A DNA stretch of 64,000 nucleotides from Actinopolyspora alba (GCF_900112765.1 NZ_FOMZ01000013.1:62001-126000), one strand, 5' to 3'; shown: positions 39,268 through 48,485, counted from the stretch's first letter. Notes: a model not told the origin generated them from the letters alone. Numbers and translations are program-made.

Positions 39268-39618
39268 ATCCGCCGCGAGCTCTTCCCCGCAGTGCTCCGT
39301 TTGGTGATGCGCGGGCCGGTCAGCTCGATGGCGCCGAAGATCTCACCGGCTTCCGTAGCGGCCTACCGGGGTGAGCTCGGCGGCTGCCGAGGGTCGCGCG
39401 AGGCTCTCGCTCTCAAATTCCATCGATAGAGGAATACCGCTGGGTAAGTCACGCGCGTGATCACCGAGCGGGTCGAGGGCTTTCCGGGGTAGAACCGGGA
39501 TGCGATTGTCCACCATTGGCGCTCTGTGGAGATTCGGTGCGTTGTGAAGTGAAAGTACCTCTTGTTCCCTCTTTCGCGTGACGTTTTCGGCGAGCGGACC
39601 GTGGGATTCGAGGGGATC
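39268..39618. other. Intergenic region upstream of the complex I-like operon
   Basis: About 350 bases that must contain the promoter of the eight-gene respiratory operon. I see no gene and no strong hairpin. Confidence 0.4.
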
Positions 39619-39975
39619 ATGCTCGCGATGCATGGTTTTGTCACTGCCCTGCTGCTGCTCGGGTCGGGATTGGGGCTGCTGGGTGTGGTGTACCTCGTGG
39701 CCTGGTCCGTGAGGAGGGCACCCGCGGAATCGGTGGAGGCGTTCCTCTCCGGCAACAGGTCGGTTGAGCACGCCTTCTCGCGGTTCCACGTCCGTTGGTA
39801 CGCGCTGACGATGCTCTATCTCGCCTTCGAGATGGAGATGCTGTTCATGTATCCGTGGGCGCTGGTAGTCGCGGACGAGGGCGCGAGTGCTGTGATCGAG
39901 ATGTTCGTCTTCCTGGCGATTCTGCTCGCCGGGGTGGTTTACGCGTGGCGCGAAGGGGTGCTGCGTTGGGTTTGA
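39619..39975 (+). CDS. nuoA: NADH-quinone oxidoreductase subunit A-like protein
   Basis: A 118-residue three-helix membrane protein matching NuoA: helix 1 FVTALLLLGSGLGLLGVVYLVAW, the loop with ESVEAFLSGNRSVEHAFSRFHVRWYALTMLYLAFEMEMLFMYPWAL, then a third helix. The usual loop Cys (in xYECG) is replaced, reading VEAFLSGN. The start is either 39619 or the ATG nine bases later; both follow GAGGGG. It opens an operon that contains only membrane-arm subunits plus a NuoB/D-like protein. Confidence 0.88.
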   Translation: MLAMHGFVTALLLLGSGLGLLGVVYLVAWSVRRAPAESVEAFLSGNRSVEHAFSRFHVRWYALTMLYLAFEMEMLFMYPWALVVADEGASAVIEMFVFLAILLAGVVYAWREGVLRWV

Positions 39976-41030
39976 GGGATGGGTTGCTACGCGCTGCGGC
40001 GAGCAGACCGCATGTACTGATCCTGGAGATTCCCGGCGGCACGCGGTCGCGCGTGGCCGTTGAGGCCGAATCGCGGAGGCGTGGATGGCCGATGGCCCTG
40101 AATCCAGCCGACGCCGACCTCGTCGTGGTGGCAGGCCCCCTGACCCATCGTTTCACTGAACCTGTGGAACGGATTTGGCGGCAGGTTCCGCGTCCCCGTG
40201 CGTTCGTCCGGGTTCGCGAGCACGAGGTCGGTGACCGTCTCGACACCGCCTCCGTCGTCCTCAGCCGCGGTGGTGAGCACGAGGACGGAGGTGGGGAAGT
40301 GCCGAATGGACTGGTGATGGCCGACCGGGGTACGGATCGTGACGGTCTCGCCCTGGATCGGCTGCATGTCCCGTTGGGGCCGTTGTTGCCCAACTGGCCG
40401 GCCGGTTTGGTCGTGCACACCACGTTGCAGGGAGATGTTATCCAGCATGCTCAAGTGGACCCCCCGGACGAGGTGGGAGTGGGTGAGGATTTCTGGCGGT
40501 GGCCGTGGTGGCCTGCGGGGACGGGCGAGGAGATCACCTCGGGAGGTGTGGCTCGTATTCGCCTCGTCGAGTTGCTGGACGCACTGGGAAGGTTGTTCGC
40601 GGTGGCCGGCTGGCTGGACGTTGCCGTGCGGGCGGGCGTCCTCCGCGACTTCCTGCTCGAAGGCGCGGAGTCCGCATGGGTGAGGAGGCGATTGCTCCGG
40701 CTGATCACCCGTGTTCGTCGGTCGAGGACGTGGTGGTGGCTGACAGCGGAGCTCGGCGAGCATCGGCATTCGGTGGTCGGTGATGTGAGCACTCGCTGTT
40801 CGGCGTGGCTGAATGAGATGGAACGGATCGTCGTCGACCTCGATTCCACCGAATCGGTGCCGTTGGACGGGCTGGGAAGTGGGGATAGGTCGGTTCCCGT
40901 TTCCCCGCAGCGGGTGCTGCCCGAGCTCCTGGAAGGCACCGAGTTCGCTTCGGCGCGGTTGATCGTGGCCAGCCTGGAACCCTGGCGTTCCCCGGACGAA
41001 GTCGGGTCGCCAGGTGGCGTCGATGACTGA
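39966..41030 (+). CDS. Degenerate NuoB-NuoD-like fusion lacking iron-sulfur ligands
   Basis: A 354-residue soluble protein in the place where nuoB, C and D would stand. The first part (HVLILEIPGGTRSRVAVEAE...NPADADLVVVAGPLTHRFTEPVERIWRQVPRPRAFVRV) follows the NuoB fold, and the next (LHVPLGPLLPNWPAGLVVHTTLQGDVIQHAQVD) follows the opening of NuoD. NuoB normally binds cluster N2 with a CC pair and two more Cys; here the protein has a single Cys, near residue 277, so no cluster can be bound. NuoD quinone-site residues are also unrecognisable. It overlaps nuoA and nuoH. Start uncertain: TTG 39966 (GAAGGGG upstream) or TTG 39984. Probably a structural adaptor capping the membrane arm. Confidence 0.7.
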   Translation: MGLRDGLLRAAASRPHVLILEIPGGTRSRVAVEAESRRRGWPMALNPADADLVVVAGPLTHRFTEPVERIWRQVPRPRAFVRVREHEVGDRLDTASVVLSRGGEHEDGGGEVPNGLVMADRGTDRDGLALDRLHVPLGPLLPNWPAGLVVHTTLQGDVIQHAQVDPPDEVGVGEDFWRWPWWPAGTGEEITSGGVARIRLVELLDALGRLFAVAGWLDVAVRAGVLRDFLLEGAESAWVRRRLLRLITRVRRSRTWWWLTAELGEHRHSVVGDVSTRCSAWLNEMERIVVDLDSTESVPLDGLGSGDRSVPVSPQRVLPELLEGTEFASARLIVASLEPWRSPDEVGSPGGVDD

Positions 41031-41949
41031 GGGTACTGGGTGGGCGGTGCTGGTATTGCCGCTCGCGCTCACGGCGTTCGCGCTGTTGGCGCTCGCCGCC
41101 GATGCCGTGGTCGAGGTTCGAGTCGCGCACGCGCGGAGGTCGGTCGCCGCCGCTGCGGCCGACCCGTGGCGCGAAGTGGCGCGGCTGCTGGTGGGGCAGC
41201 GGCGTACCACCGTGGCCGCCGACGGTGTGCTGTGGCGTTCCGGTGTGGTCACCGTGCCGCTGGCCGCGTTGCTGGCGGCCCTGGTGCTGCCGCTGGGCGG
41301 TTTCGCGGCGGCCGATCCAGGTGTAGGGATCGTTTGGTTCAACGCGATGGAAATCCTGGGATGGGCAGCACTGTGGACAGCGGGATGGGGACCGAACTCG
41401 CCGTTGTCGCTCATAGGCGGTTACCGCTTCGTAGCGCAGGGAATGTGCTATGAGCTTCCGCACATGTTCGCGTTGATCACGGCCGCAACCGGTGCGGGCA
41501 CGCTGCGCGTCGGCGGCATCGTCGATGCGCAGGCGGAGCTGTGGTTCGTGGTCTGGATGCCCGTGGGATTCGTGGTGTACCTCATCAGCGCGGCGGCGAT
41601 GGCATTCTGGGGACCTTTCGACGCACCGCTGGGCAGGGATTTGTCGGGTGGCGTCGTCGCAGAGCTCTCCGGGGTGGACCGGTTGGTGTTGCTGACGGGA
41701 CGTTGGTTGCTGGTCGTGGTCGCCGCCGGCATGGCGGTTCCGCTCTTCCTCGGAGGCGGACGTGGCCCGTTGCTGCCCGCATGGCTGTGGACGCTGGTCA
41801 AGACCGCGCTGGTTTTGACTTTCCTGCTTTGGTCGCGCCGTCGTTTCCCGACCGTCCGGATGGAACGGTTCACCGAAGTGTCCTGGTTGGTGTTACTGCC
41901 ACTGACCATTCTGCAGGCGTTGATCGTTGCGCTGGTGGTGCTCGTATGA
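41023..41949 (+). CDS. nuoH: NADH-quinone oxidoreductase subunit H-like protein
   Basis: A 308-residue membrane protein with about eight helices, the NuoH heel subunit that forms the quinone channel at the arm junction. AQGMCYELPHMFALI corresponds to the conserved AQxxSYExP helix. The next diagnostic loop, normally PFD(L/Q)PEAE with several acidic residues, reads PFDAPLGRDLSGG, having lost the Glu cluster. This fits an enzyme no longer coupled to a normal quinone-reducing arm. ATG at 41023 overlaps the previous stop; GTG 41014 is an alternative. Confidence 0.88.
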   Translation: MTEGTGWAVLVLPLALTAFALLALAADAVVEVRVAHARRSVAAAAADPWREVARLLVGQRRTTVAADGVLWRSGVVTVPLAALLAALVLPLGGFAAADPGVGIVWFNAMEILGWAALWTAGWGPNSPLSLIGGYRFVAQGMCYELPHMFALITAATGAGTLRVGGIVDAQAELWFVVWMPVGFVVYLISAAAMAFWGPFDAPLGRDLSGGVVAELSGVDRLVLLTGRWLLVVVAAGMAVPLFLGGGRGPLLPAWLWTLVKTALVLTFLLWSRRRFPTVRMERFTEVSWLVLLPLTILQALIVALVVLV

Positions 41950-41971
41950 CTACGGACAAGGGGGGAACACG

Positions 41972-42532
41972 ATGCTGACGGCGGTGCTGTTCTGGTTGTT
42001 CGGAGTGTCAGCCGTCGTGTTCGGCTTCCTGGTGTTTCGCTTGGACTCGATGGCGCGCGTGACCTTCGCCCTGCTCGCTTCGTTCGTGTTCGTCGCCTGC
42101 GAGGTGCTGCTGCTCGGATTGAGTTACCTCGGTGTGGTCATCGTGCTCATGATGGTCATGGAGATGGTGATCATGGCCGTGTTCATGATCATGTACATGA
42201 TGAACCCGGCTGGATTGATGCCGATGGCCATGTATCACAACAAGCCGGGTGCGATGTCCGTTTCGCTGGGTACGTTCGCCGTGCTGGCGACAGGGACTTT
42301 CCTCGTCGACTGGCCCGAGTCGCGAGGCAGCCGGCCGTCGGATACGACGAAGTCTCTGGGGGAGTCCCTGATGGGACCGCAGATGCTGACGATGATGGTG
42401 CTCGGGCTCGTGCTGTTCGCCACCATCGTGGCCACCGTTGTGCTGGCTACGAACCGGGGGCGCTACGACCGTTTCGGCGACGATCTGCGCGCGCGTCCCG
42501 ACGATCCCGTGCCGGGTGGTGTGCGTCGATGA
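41972..42532 (+). CDS. nuoJ: NADH-quinone oxidoreductase subunit J-like protein
   Basis: A 186-residue membrane protein with five helices matching NuoJ, including LGLSYLGVVIVLMMVMEMVIMAVFMIMYMM, the region of the conserved pi-bulge helix. It is very rich in Met. AAGGGGGG precedes the ATG; the stop overlaps nuoK (ATGA). It links NuoH with the antiporter-like subunits. Confidence 0.88.
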   Translation: MLTAVLFWLFGVSAVVFGFLVFRLDSMARVTFALLASFVFVACEVLLLGLSYLGVVIVLMMVMEMVIMAVFMIMYMMNPAGLMPMAMYHNKPGAMSVSLGTFAVLATGTFLVDWPESRGSRPSDTTKSLGESLMGPQMLTMMVLGLVLFATIVATVVLATNRGRYDRFGDDLRARPDDPVPGGVRR

Positions 42533-42831
42533 ACCTGGAGCTTTTCCTGCTGCTCGGCTCGAGTCTGCTGGCCATCGGGTTGTATGGCGCGCTGTCGCAG
42601 CAGTCCGTGGTGATGTTGATGATGGGCTTGGAGCTCATGTTCAACGGGCTCGTCGTCGCGGCGGCCGCGTTCTGGTACTACGTCGCTCCGGTGGCCGAGG
42701 GGCAGGTGCTCATCGTCGTGCTCATGGTGGTGATGGCCGTGGAGATGGCGGTCGGATTCGCGGTGGTCACGGCGATCTTCCGGGCTCGGGACGTGGACAT
42801 GACCGATATGGCCGCCGATCTCAGGGAGTAG
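42529..42831 (+). CDS. nuoK: NADH-quinone oxidoreductase subunit K-like protein
   Basis: A 100-residue, three-helix protein of standard NuoK length. The two buried glutamates of the proton path are kept, in MMGLELMFN and MAVEMAVGFAVVTAIFR. It overlaps nuoJ by 4 bases and ends 4 bases before nuoL. Retention of these charges argues that ion translocation is still selected for. Confidence 0.92.
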   Translation: MNLELFLLLGSSLLAIGLYGALSQQSVVMLMMGLELMFNGLVVAAAAFWYYVAPVAEGQVLIVVLMVVMAVEMAVGFAVVTAIFRARDVDMTDMAADLRE

Positions 42832-42835
42832 TGGC

Positions 42836-44704
42836 ATGAGCCCGTTGTTGTGGTCGCTGATCGCCGTGCCGCTCGGTTCCGGGGGACTCCTGGCTTGTTC
42901 CGGTAGTCGCGGAGACCGGCACGCCACGGCCGTGGGGACAGCCGTGATGGCGGTTACCCTGATCATCGGGGTTTCCGTGGTAGTCGCCAGGCCCGAAGCA
43001 TCGTTTCCGTTTTTCGCCGGTATGGGGCTCTCGCTGGTGGTGGACGGTCTCTCGGCGATTCTCATCGTGACTGTAGTCGCGATTACCTCGGTGGTGTTGT
43101 TGTACGCCGTCTCCGAGCTCGGTGCCCGGGAATCGCGTGCTCGGTTCACCGGGCTGATGTTGCTGTTCGCCGGAGCGATGTTGACGACTGTCACCGCCTC
43201 CAACCTCCCCACCCTGCTGATGGGATGGGAGGTCATGGGGGCCGCGAGCTGGGCGTTGATCGGTTTCTGGTGGCGTGATTCGGAAAGGAGCGTCTCGGCG
43301 AACATCGCCTTCTTGACCACCCGCGCCGCTGACCTCGGGCTGTACCTGGCGGCGGGGGCCGCATTGGCCGGTGGAAGCGGTTCGCTGGCGTTGGGCACGT
43401 TGCCGGACATTTCACAGGGGTGGTTGGAACTGGTCACAGCCGGGATCGTGGTCGCGGCCCTGGGCAAGTCCGCGCAGCTACCGTTCCACTTCTGGCTCTC
43501 CCGCGCGATGTCGGGACCGAGCGCGGTTTCGGCGTTGCTGCACTCCGCGACCATGGTCGCGGCGGGCGGCTATCTGCTGTTGCGCTCGGAAGCGTTGCTG
43601 GCGGCCTCCGGATGGGGTGAGCCGGTCGTGGCGTGGACGGGCGTGTTCACCGCGTTCGTGCTCGGGCTGGTCGCCGTCGCGCAGCGCGACCTCAAGCAGT
43701 TGCTGGCCGCGTCCACCTCGGCGCAGCTCGGGTTCGTCGTACTCGCGGCGGGTGTCGGCAGTCTGACCGGCGGTACTGTCCAACTGGTCGCCCACGCGGC
43801 CACCAAGTCCGCGTTGTTCCTGGTGGCTGGCGCGTGGCTGATCGCACTGGGGACCAAGGAACTCCGCGAGTTGCGCGGTGCCGCTCGCCGATACCGTGGA
43901 CTCGGAGTCGCGTTCACGCTCGCCGCCGCGAGCCTGGCTGGAATACCGCCGTTGTCGTTGTGGGTGGCCAAGGACGAAGTTCTAGCCGCAGCCCTAGCGC
44001 AAGCACCGGCCCTGTACGCGGTGGGAACCGTAGCCGCGTTGCTCAGCACCGTCTACACCGTCAAGGCCGCCCTACTGGTTTGGCGCCCTGTCCCCGAACG
44101 CGCCGAGGTCACCTTGGACCGTGAGCGACTCGGTACTCGGCGTGTGGCGCCGCTCGCCGAATCCGCCTCGTGGGTGCTGGCTAGTGGCGCCGCTCTGCTG
44201 GGAGTCCTCGGGATCCCCTCGCTGGCGCACTCCTTGGACGTGTTCCTCGGGCCGGAAGCCGATCCCTCCCCCGCACTGTGGCAGTTGGTGGTTTCGACTG
44301 TGGCCACCTTGCTCGTCGCGGGATTGGTCCGGTGGTGGGCTGAGTGGAGGATTCCTACGCCGCTCCTCGGATACCGGGGGTGGCAGGAGTGGTTGTGTGT
44401 CGAGGGGGCGGTGAGGATACTGCTGGTCCGGCCGGTGCTGGTGGCGGCACGTACCCTGGCCGCGTTCGACGACCGGGTGCTCGATCGGCTCGTGTCGGCC
44501 GTTCCCGTAGCGGCCCTGTGGCTCGCTCGGCTGGTCGGCCGGCGCGTTGAGTCGTGGTTGGACGGATCGATCGGTGCGTTGACCGGTGGAGTGGGCCTGC
44601 TGGGCTCCCTCGCTCGGCGCCCCCAAACCGGTCAGCTGCACCAGTACTACGTCCAAGCCGCTGTTGCGCTCGCACTGCTGGCTGTCCTCGTCGTCCTGGG
44701 GTGA
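42836..44704 (+). CDS. nuoL: NADH-quinone oxidoreductase subunit L-like protein (antiporter subunit)
   Basis: A 622-residue polytopic protein of the Mrp/NuoL antiporter family with some 16 helices and the C-terminal lateral part. Key charges are present: the helix 5 Glu in LLMGWEVMGAASWALIGFW, the helix 7 Lys in VAALGKSAQLPFHFWL, and the broken helix SRAMSGPSAVSALLHSATMV. Downstream RDLKQLLAASTSAQLG carries further Lys. It should transport protons (or sodium). The stop overlaps nuoM (GTGA). Confidence 0.92.
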   Translation: MSPLLWSLIAVPLGSGGLLACSGSRGDRHATAVGTAVMAVTLIIGVSVVVARPEASFPFFAGMGLSLVVDGLSAILIVTVVAITSVVLLYAVSELGARESRARFTGLMLLFAGAMLTTVTASNLPTLLMGWEVMGAASWALIGFWWRDSERSVSANIAFLTTRAADLGLYLAAGAALAGGSGSLALGTLPDISQGWLELVTAGIVVAALGKSAQLPFHFWLSRAMSGPSAVSALLHSATMVAAGGYLLLRSEALLAASGWGEPVVAWTGVFTAFVLGLVAVAQRDLKQLLAASTSAQLGFVVLAAGVGSLTGGTVQLVAHAATKSALFLVAGAWLIALGTKELRELRGAARRYRGLGVAFTLAAASLAGIPPLSLWVAKDEVLAAALAQAPALYAVGTVAALLSTVYTVKAALLVWRPVPERAEVTLDRERLGTRRVAPLAESASWVLASGAALLGVLGIPSLAHSLDVFLGPEADPSPALWQLVVSTVATLLVAGLVRWWAEWRIPTPLLGYRGWQEWLCVEGAVRILLVRPVLVAARTLAAFDDRVLDRLVSAVPVAALWLARLVGRRVESWLDGSIGALTGGVGLLGSLARRPQTGQLHQYYVQAAVALALLAVLVVLG

Positions 44705-46212
44705 ACGTGCTCTCTCTGATCGTGTTCCTGCCGTTGGTGGCTGCTGCCGCACTCGCCTTTGTGCCCGCTCGTCTCGGTGACCGGGTGTTCACCTGGAGCT
44801 GGGGGGCCGCGGCCGCGGCGGATCTCGTCCTGGTGGTGGCGATGTGGATCGGGTTCGACGCCGACGGCGGGATCTCCTACGAACAACGATTGCGTTGGAT
44901 GCCCAGCGTCGGCATCGACTACCACGTCGGCATCGATGGCCTTGCCCTGCCACTGGTGGCGGTCACGGCCGTTCTGTTCCTCGCGTGCGCGATCTATTCA
45001 CAGCGGCGCCTCCGGAGTGCCAAACCGTTCGTACTGCTCTTCCTGTGCCTGCAAACGGTGAGTCTGGGACTGTTCACGGCGCTGGACCTGATCCTGTTTT
45101 TCGTCTACTTCGACCTGTCGATCGTGGGCATGTACTTCGTCATCGCGGCCTGGGGGCACGGAAACGCGAGAAAGTCGGCACTGAAGTTCTTCCTGTACAC
45201 CTTCGTGGGCTCCTTGGTGCTGCTGCTGGGATTCATCGGGCTGTACTTGGCGGCCGAACCGCACACGTTCGACATCGTCGAACTCGCACGAGCGAATCCG
45301 CTGGCCGGTCGCGAGACCTATGGCGCTGTCGTGTTGCTGGCCATCGGGCTCGGATTCGCGATCAAGACTCCGACCGTGCCGTTTCACACCTGGTTGCCAC
45401 CCGCTCACACCGATGCCCCGGCCACGGGCTCGGTGATCCTCGCCGGTGTCCTGCTGAAGATGGGGACCTACGGCTTCGTCCGCATCGCTATGCCGTTGCT
45501 GCCGCAGTCCTGGCGTGAGTACGCCTGGATCGTAGTGATCGTCGGGGTGGTATCCGTCCTCTACGGAGCGTTGGTGGCCCTCGCCCAGGAGGACTTCAAA
45601 CGCATGATCGCCTACACCTCCGTCAATCACATGGGCTATGTCGTGCTTGCGGTCGGCGCGGCGGGGCTGATCGCCGAGGGTGATGAACAGGCTCGCTCGC
45701 TTGCGGTGACCGGGGCGGTCACGCAGATGGTCAGTCATGGTCTGTTGACCGGAGCGCTGTTCTTGATCGCCGGCGTGCTGTTCGATCGTCGCGCCAGCTA
45801 CGACATGGGGTCCTACTCCGGGCTGGCCGGACGCGCCCCGGTACTCGCTGGCGCGACCGCTCTGGCCGCCTTCGGTTCGTTGGGACTGCCCGGGCTGTCC
45901 GGATTCGTCGCGGAGTTTCAGATCTTCACCGGAAGTCTCGCTTCGGCCTCGGTGCCCACCGCACTGGCGTTGCTCGGAATTCTGATCACAGCCGGACTGC
46001 TGTTGCGGGCCTTCCACCGCATGTTCCTGGGTGCCGAACGACTGCCGGACACACCTGGAAGTACCCGGCGCTTCGAGGACCTGCGATCGCGGGAGCTCTT
46101 CTCCGTGCTGCCGTTGCTCGTGCTCGCCGTCGTGATCGGTTTGCTGCCACGATTCCTGCTCGACGTCGTCGAACCCTCCGTGACCAGTGTGATCGGAGTG
46201 ATCGGTCGATGA
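44701..46212 (+). CDS. nuoM: NADH-quinone oxidoreductase subunit M-like protein (antiporter subunit)
   Basis: A 503-residue antiporter-like subunit. It shows FFVYFDLSIVGMYFVIAAWG, where the usual helix 5 Glu (FxxxEAxLIPM) is Asp (VYFDLS), then the Lys helix AIGLGFAIKTPTVPFHTWLPPAHTDAPATGSVILAGVLLKMG and the EDFKRMIAYTSVNHMGYV signature. GTG start inside the nuoL stop; an upstream open frame is not needed. The Glu-to-Asp change is conservative. Confidence 0.93.
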   Translation: MNVLSLIVFLPLVAAAALAFVPARLGDRVFTWSWGAAAAADLVLVVAMWIGFDADGGISYEQRLRWMPSVGIDYHVGIDGLALPLVAVTAVLFLACAIYSQRRLRSAKPFVLLFLCLQTVSLGLFTALDLILFFVYFDLSIVGMYFVIAAWGHGNARKSALKFFLYTFVGSLVLLLGFIGLYLAAEPHTFDIVELARANPLAGRETYGAVVLLAIGLGFAIKTPTVPFHTWLPPAHTDAPATGSVILAGVLLKMGTYGFVRIAMPLLPQSWREYAWIVVIVGVVSVLYGALVALAQEDFKRMIAYTSVNHMGYVVLAVGAAGLIAEGDEQARSLAVTGAVTQMVSHGLLTGALFLIAGVLFDRRASYDMGSYSGLAGRAPVLAGATALAAFGSLGLPGLSGFVAEFQIFTGSLASASVPTALALLGILITAGLLLRAFHRMFLGAERLPDTPGSTRRFEDLRSRELFSVLPLLVLAVVIGLLPRFLLDVVEPSVTSVIGVIGR

Positions 46213-47624
46213 ACGCGAAGCTCACAGCGCTCGTCCCGGAACTCGCACTCGCCGCGGGCGCCGTTCTCGGGCTGCTCGCGGGAAGCTGGTTGCCTCGAGC
46301 CAAGCAGTGGTCGGTAGGAGTGCTCACTGCGTTGGCCTGCGTCGTGGGACTCGTCGCGACCGCGTCCTCGTGGGGAGGCGTACCGGAAACGGTCTTCGGG
46401 GGAAGCTACGCGCTGGATGTCACCACACACACGAGCCGCCTTCTCGTGTTGTCGGGCACCGTGCTGGTCATCTGGTTGGCCGGGGAGTCGCTGGGAAACC
46501 ACCCCCGGAAAGCTGAGTTCTACGTTCTGTCGCTGCTCGCCGCGCTGGGAACGATCGTACTGGCAGGTGCGACCGATCTGTTGTTGCTCGCCGCCGGTTA
46601 TCTGCTCGCCTCGATCCCGCTGTACGCGTTGGCCGGGTTCAGCAAGGACGCGCCGGGGACGGAGGCGAGCCTGAAGTACTATCTCTTGGGCGCGTTGCTG
46701 GGGGTCACCATGCTCACCGGCGTGACCCTGCTGTACGGCGTGGGCAGGACCACCCGCTACGTGGTGCTGGTTCGGACGTTGTCCGAGGCTCCACACTCGA
46801 TCGTCGCTGCCGGTACGGTGCTGCTGCTGGCCGGTCTGCTGTTCAAGATAGGCGCCGTACCCACGCATTTCTGGGTCCCGGACGTCACCGAAGGTGCTGC
46901 TGCGCCGGTGGCCGCGTTCGTGACGACCGTGCCCAAGGTCGGCGGCCTGGTAGCTGTCTACCGACTGGTGTCGGAAGTGGTTCCTCCCACTGTGAACTGG
47001 CCCTCGCTCATCGCGGTTCTGGCGAGCGCGTCCATGACGCTCGGCAATCTGGCGGCGTTCTTCCAGGAATCCGTCCGGCGGTTGCTCGCGTATTCGACTA
47101 TCAGTCAGGTCGGCTACATCATGTTGGCCGTCACGGTCGCGACCCGCAGCGAGTTGGCGCTGCCTGCGTTGCTGTTCTACACGGGCGGTTACGTGGTGAC
47201 CAACATCGCCGCGTTCGCCGTGATCTCCGAATTCCCAGGGGCGACGCGCATCGCCGACTACCGGGGTATGGCCAGGAGTCATCCCGCATTGGCAGGAGTG
47301 CTGGTGCTGAGCCTGCTGGGGTTGGTGGGTACTCCTCCGACGGCCGTTTTCCTGGGCAAGCTCGAGGTGTTCAGTGCTGCCGTCGACGGGGGATACACTT
47401 GGTTGGCGGTTCTCGCGGTAGTCAACACCGTAATCAGTCTCTTCTATTATCTGCGGTGGATGGTTCCCGCCCTCCTCGCGGTACCGGGAGGTGAGCACGT
47501 TCCTCTGGTCCGCGCCGGACGTTGGACGGCTGCATGCGCCTACACGGCCGCGTGCGGATCGCTCGGGCTGGGACTCGGGGGAGGGCTCGTTCTGCCCGGG
47601 CTGACCGGAACGGTGCTCCCGTGA
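46209..47624 (+). CDS. nuoN: NADH-quinone oxidoreductase subunit N-like protein (antiporter subunit)
   Basis: A 471-residue antiporter-like subunit ending the operon. It contains YLLASIPLYALAGFSKDAPGTEASLKYYLLGALLG, the Lys helix LLFKIGAVPTHFWVPDVTEGAAAPVAAFV and SVRRLLAYSTISQVGYIMLA. All three antiporter-type subunits are therefore intact. The ATG overlaps the nuoM stop by 4 bases. Confidence 0.92.
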   Translation: MNAKLTALVPELALAAGAVLGLLAGSWLPRAKQWSVGVLTALACVVGLVATASSWGGVPETVFGGSYALDVTTHTSRLLVLSGTVLVIWLAGESLGNHPRKAEFYVLSLLAALGTIVLAGATDLLLLAAGYLLASIPLYALAGFSKDAPGTEASLKYYLLGALLGVTMLTGVTLLYGVGRTTRYVVLVRTLSEAPHSIVAAGTVLLLAGLLFKIGAVPTHFWVPDVTEGAAAPVAAFVTTVPKVGGLVAVYRLVSEVVPPTVNWPSLIAVLASASMTLGNLAAFFQESVRRLLAYSTISQVGYIMLAVTVATRSELALPALLFYTGGYVVTNIAAFAVISEFPGATRIADYRGMARSHPALAGVLVLSLLGLVGTPPTAVFLGKLEVFSAAVDGGYTWLAVLAVVNTVISLFYYLRWMVPALLAVPGGEHVPLVRAGRWTAACAYTAACGSLGLGLGGGLVLPGLTGTVLP

Positions 47625-48056
47625 CCCGTACTGGTCAACCCTGCTGAACTGCGGGGATCGCTGGTCGTGTACCAACGGGGACACAGTTTCCTCGTCGTGA
47701 TCGAGCAGCCACTGCTCGACGCAGCCGCCACTGTCGTCATCGTCCTGTGGTGATGTCCCGGCTCGGGAGGTTGTTGCCCCTGGGGTGTGGCCGGAGGGGA
47801 GGGGCTTGCGGTGCCAGGATGAGAACCGCCAAGTCGCTCGTCCGGCGAACCGGAAGGACCCGTCCGGTGTCACACCGTAACGTTCCGCTGTCTGTCGAGG
47901 GCCTTAAAAAGTCGGCCAGACCTCATACAGTTACTCGTGATCCGGCTGGAGGGCATCCTTGCCCACAGGGGTGCGACCCCGTCCCGCTCGGCGCATGATG
48001 GAAGTGCCGTGGAGCGCTGACGGGGTTTGTTCCGACCTGGTCTTGAGGGGGCGGTG
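47625..48056. other. Intergenic region after the complex I-like operon
   Basis: About 430 bases. A 28-codon frame starting at a GTG near 47668 is hydrophobic but probably chance. The rest holds no recognisable gene; a promoter for the SHOCT-type gene must lie near its end. Confidence 0.4.
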
Positions 48057-48282
48057 ATGGGTTACGGGGGCATGATGGGGTGGATCTGGGTCTGGCCGGT
48101 TCTGCTCGTGATCGCGTTGCTGGTGTTCGCCTATCTCGCGATGCTGTTCATCGGACGTGGGCCGGTGAGGTGGAGTGGCGAGGACTCGTCCGAGCGCCCC
48201 TCGGCCCGCAGGATTCTCGATGAGGTTCGTGCGCGGGGACATAGACGAGGAGTATCGTCGCCGCCGCGACGAGCTCGGGTGA
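48057..48282 (+). pseudogene. SHOCT-domain small membrane protein, frameshifted
   Basis: The start MGYGGMMGWIWVWPVLLVIALLVFAYLAML is a single membrane helix as in SHOCT-domain small proteins, followed by SSERPSARRILDEVRARG. The expected ending is found in the +1 frame: DIDEEYRRRRDELG then a stop at 48280-48282. The join lies in GCGCGGGGACATAG around 48231-48244, where one base (or two extra) would restore the frame. In the original frame the protein runs on to 48347 with unrelated sequence. Either a real frameshift or a base-call error in a G run. TGAGGGGG precedes the ATG. Confidence 0.75.
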
Positions 48283-48485
48283 TGCTTCTTACAGGGGATG
48301 CCGTATCGGCAGTGACCGGCTGCGGCCCGGAACGTCGCCCGGCATGAGACTGGGGGCCGGGATGCCTGAAAACATCCTGGGCCCGGCCCGCCGTACGTGG
48401 TTCTCCGCGACTGGTGATTGGTCACCGAGGCTGTGCCCCACGGCGAGTCGGGCAGCCAAACTGGCCACCCTTTCGCCGTTGTGTC

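Noticed and set aside
47622-47755. Continuation of the nuoN frame past its TGA with a hydrophobic 40-codon stretch.
   Set aside because: NuoN is already full length at the TGA; the extension has no ribosome-binding site or known similarity.
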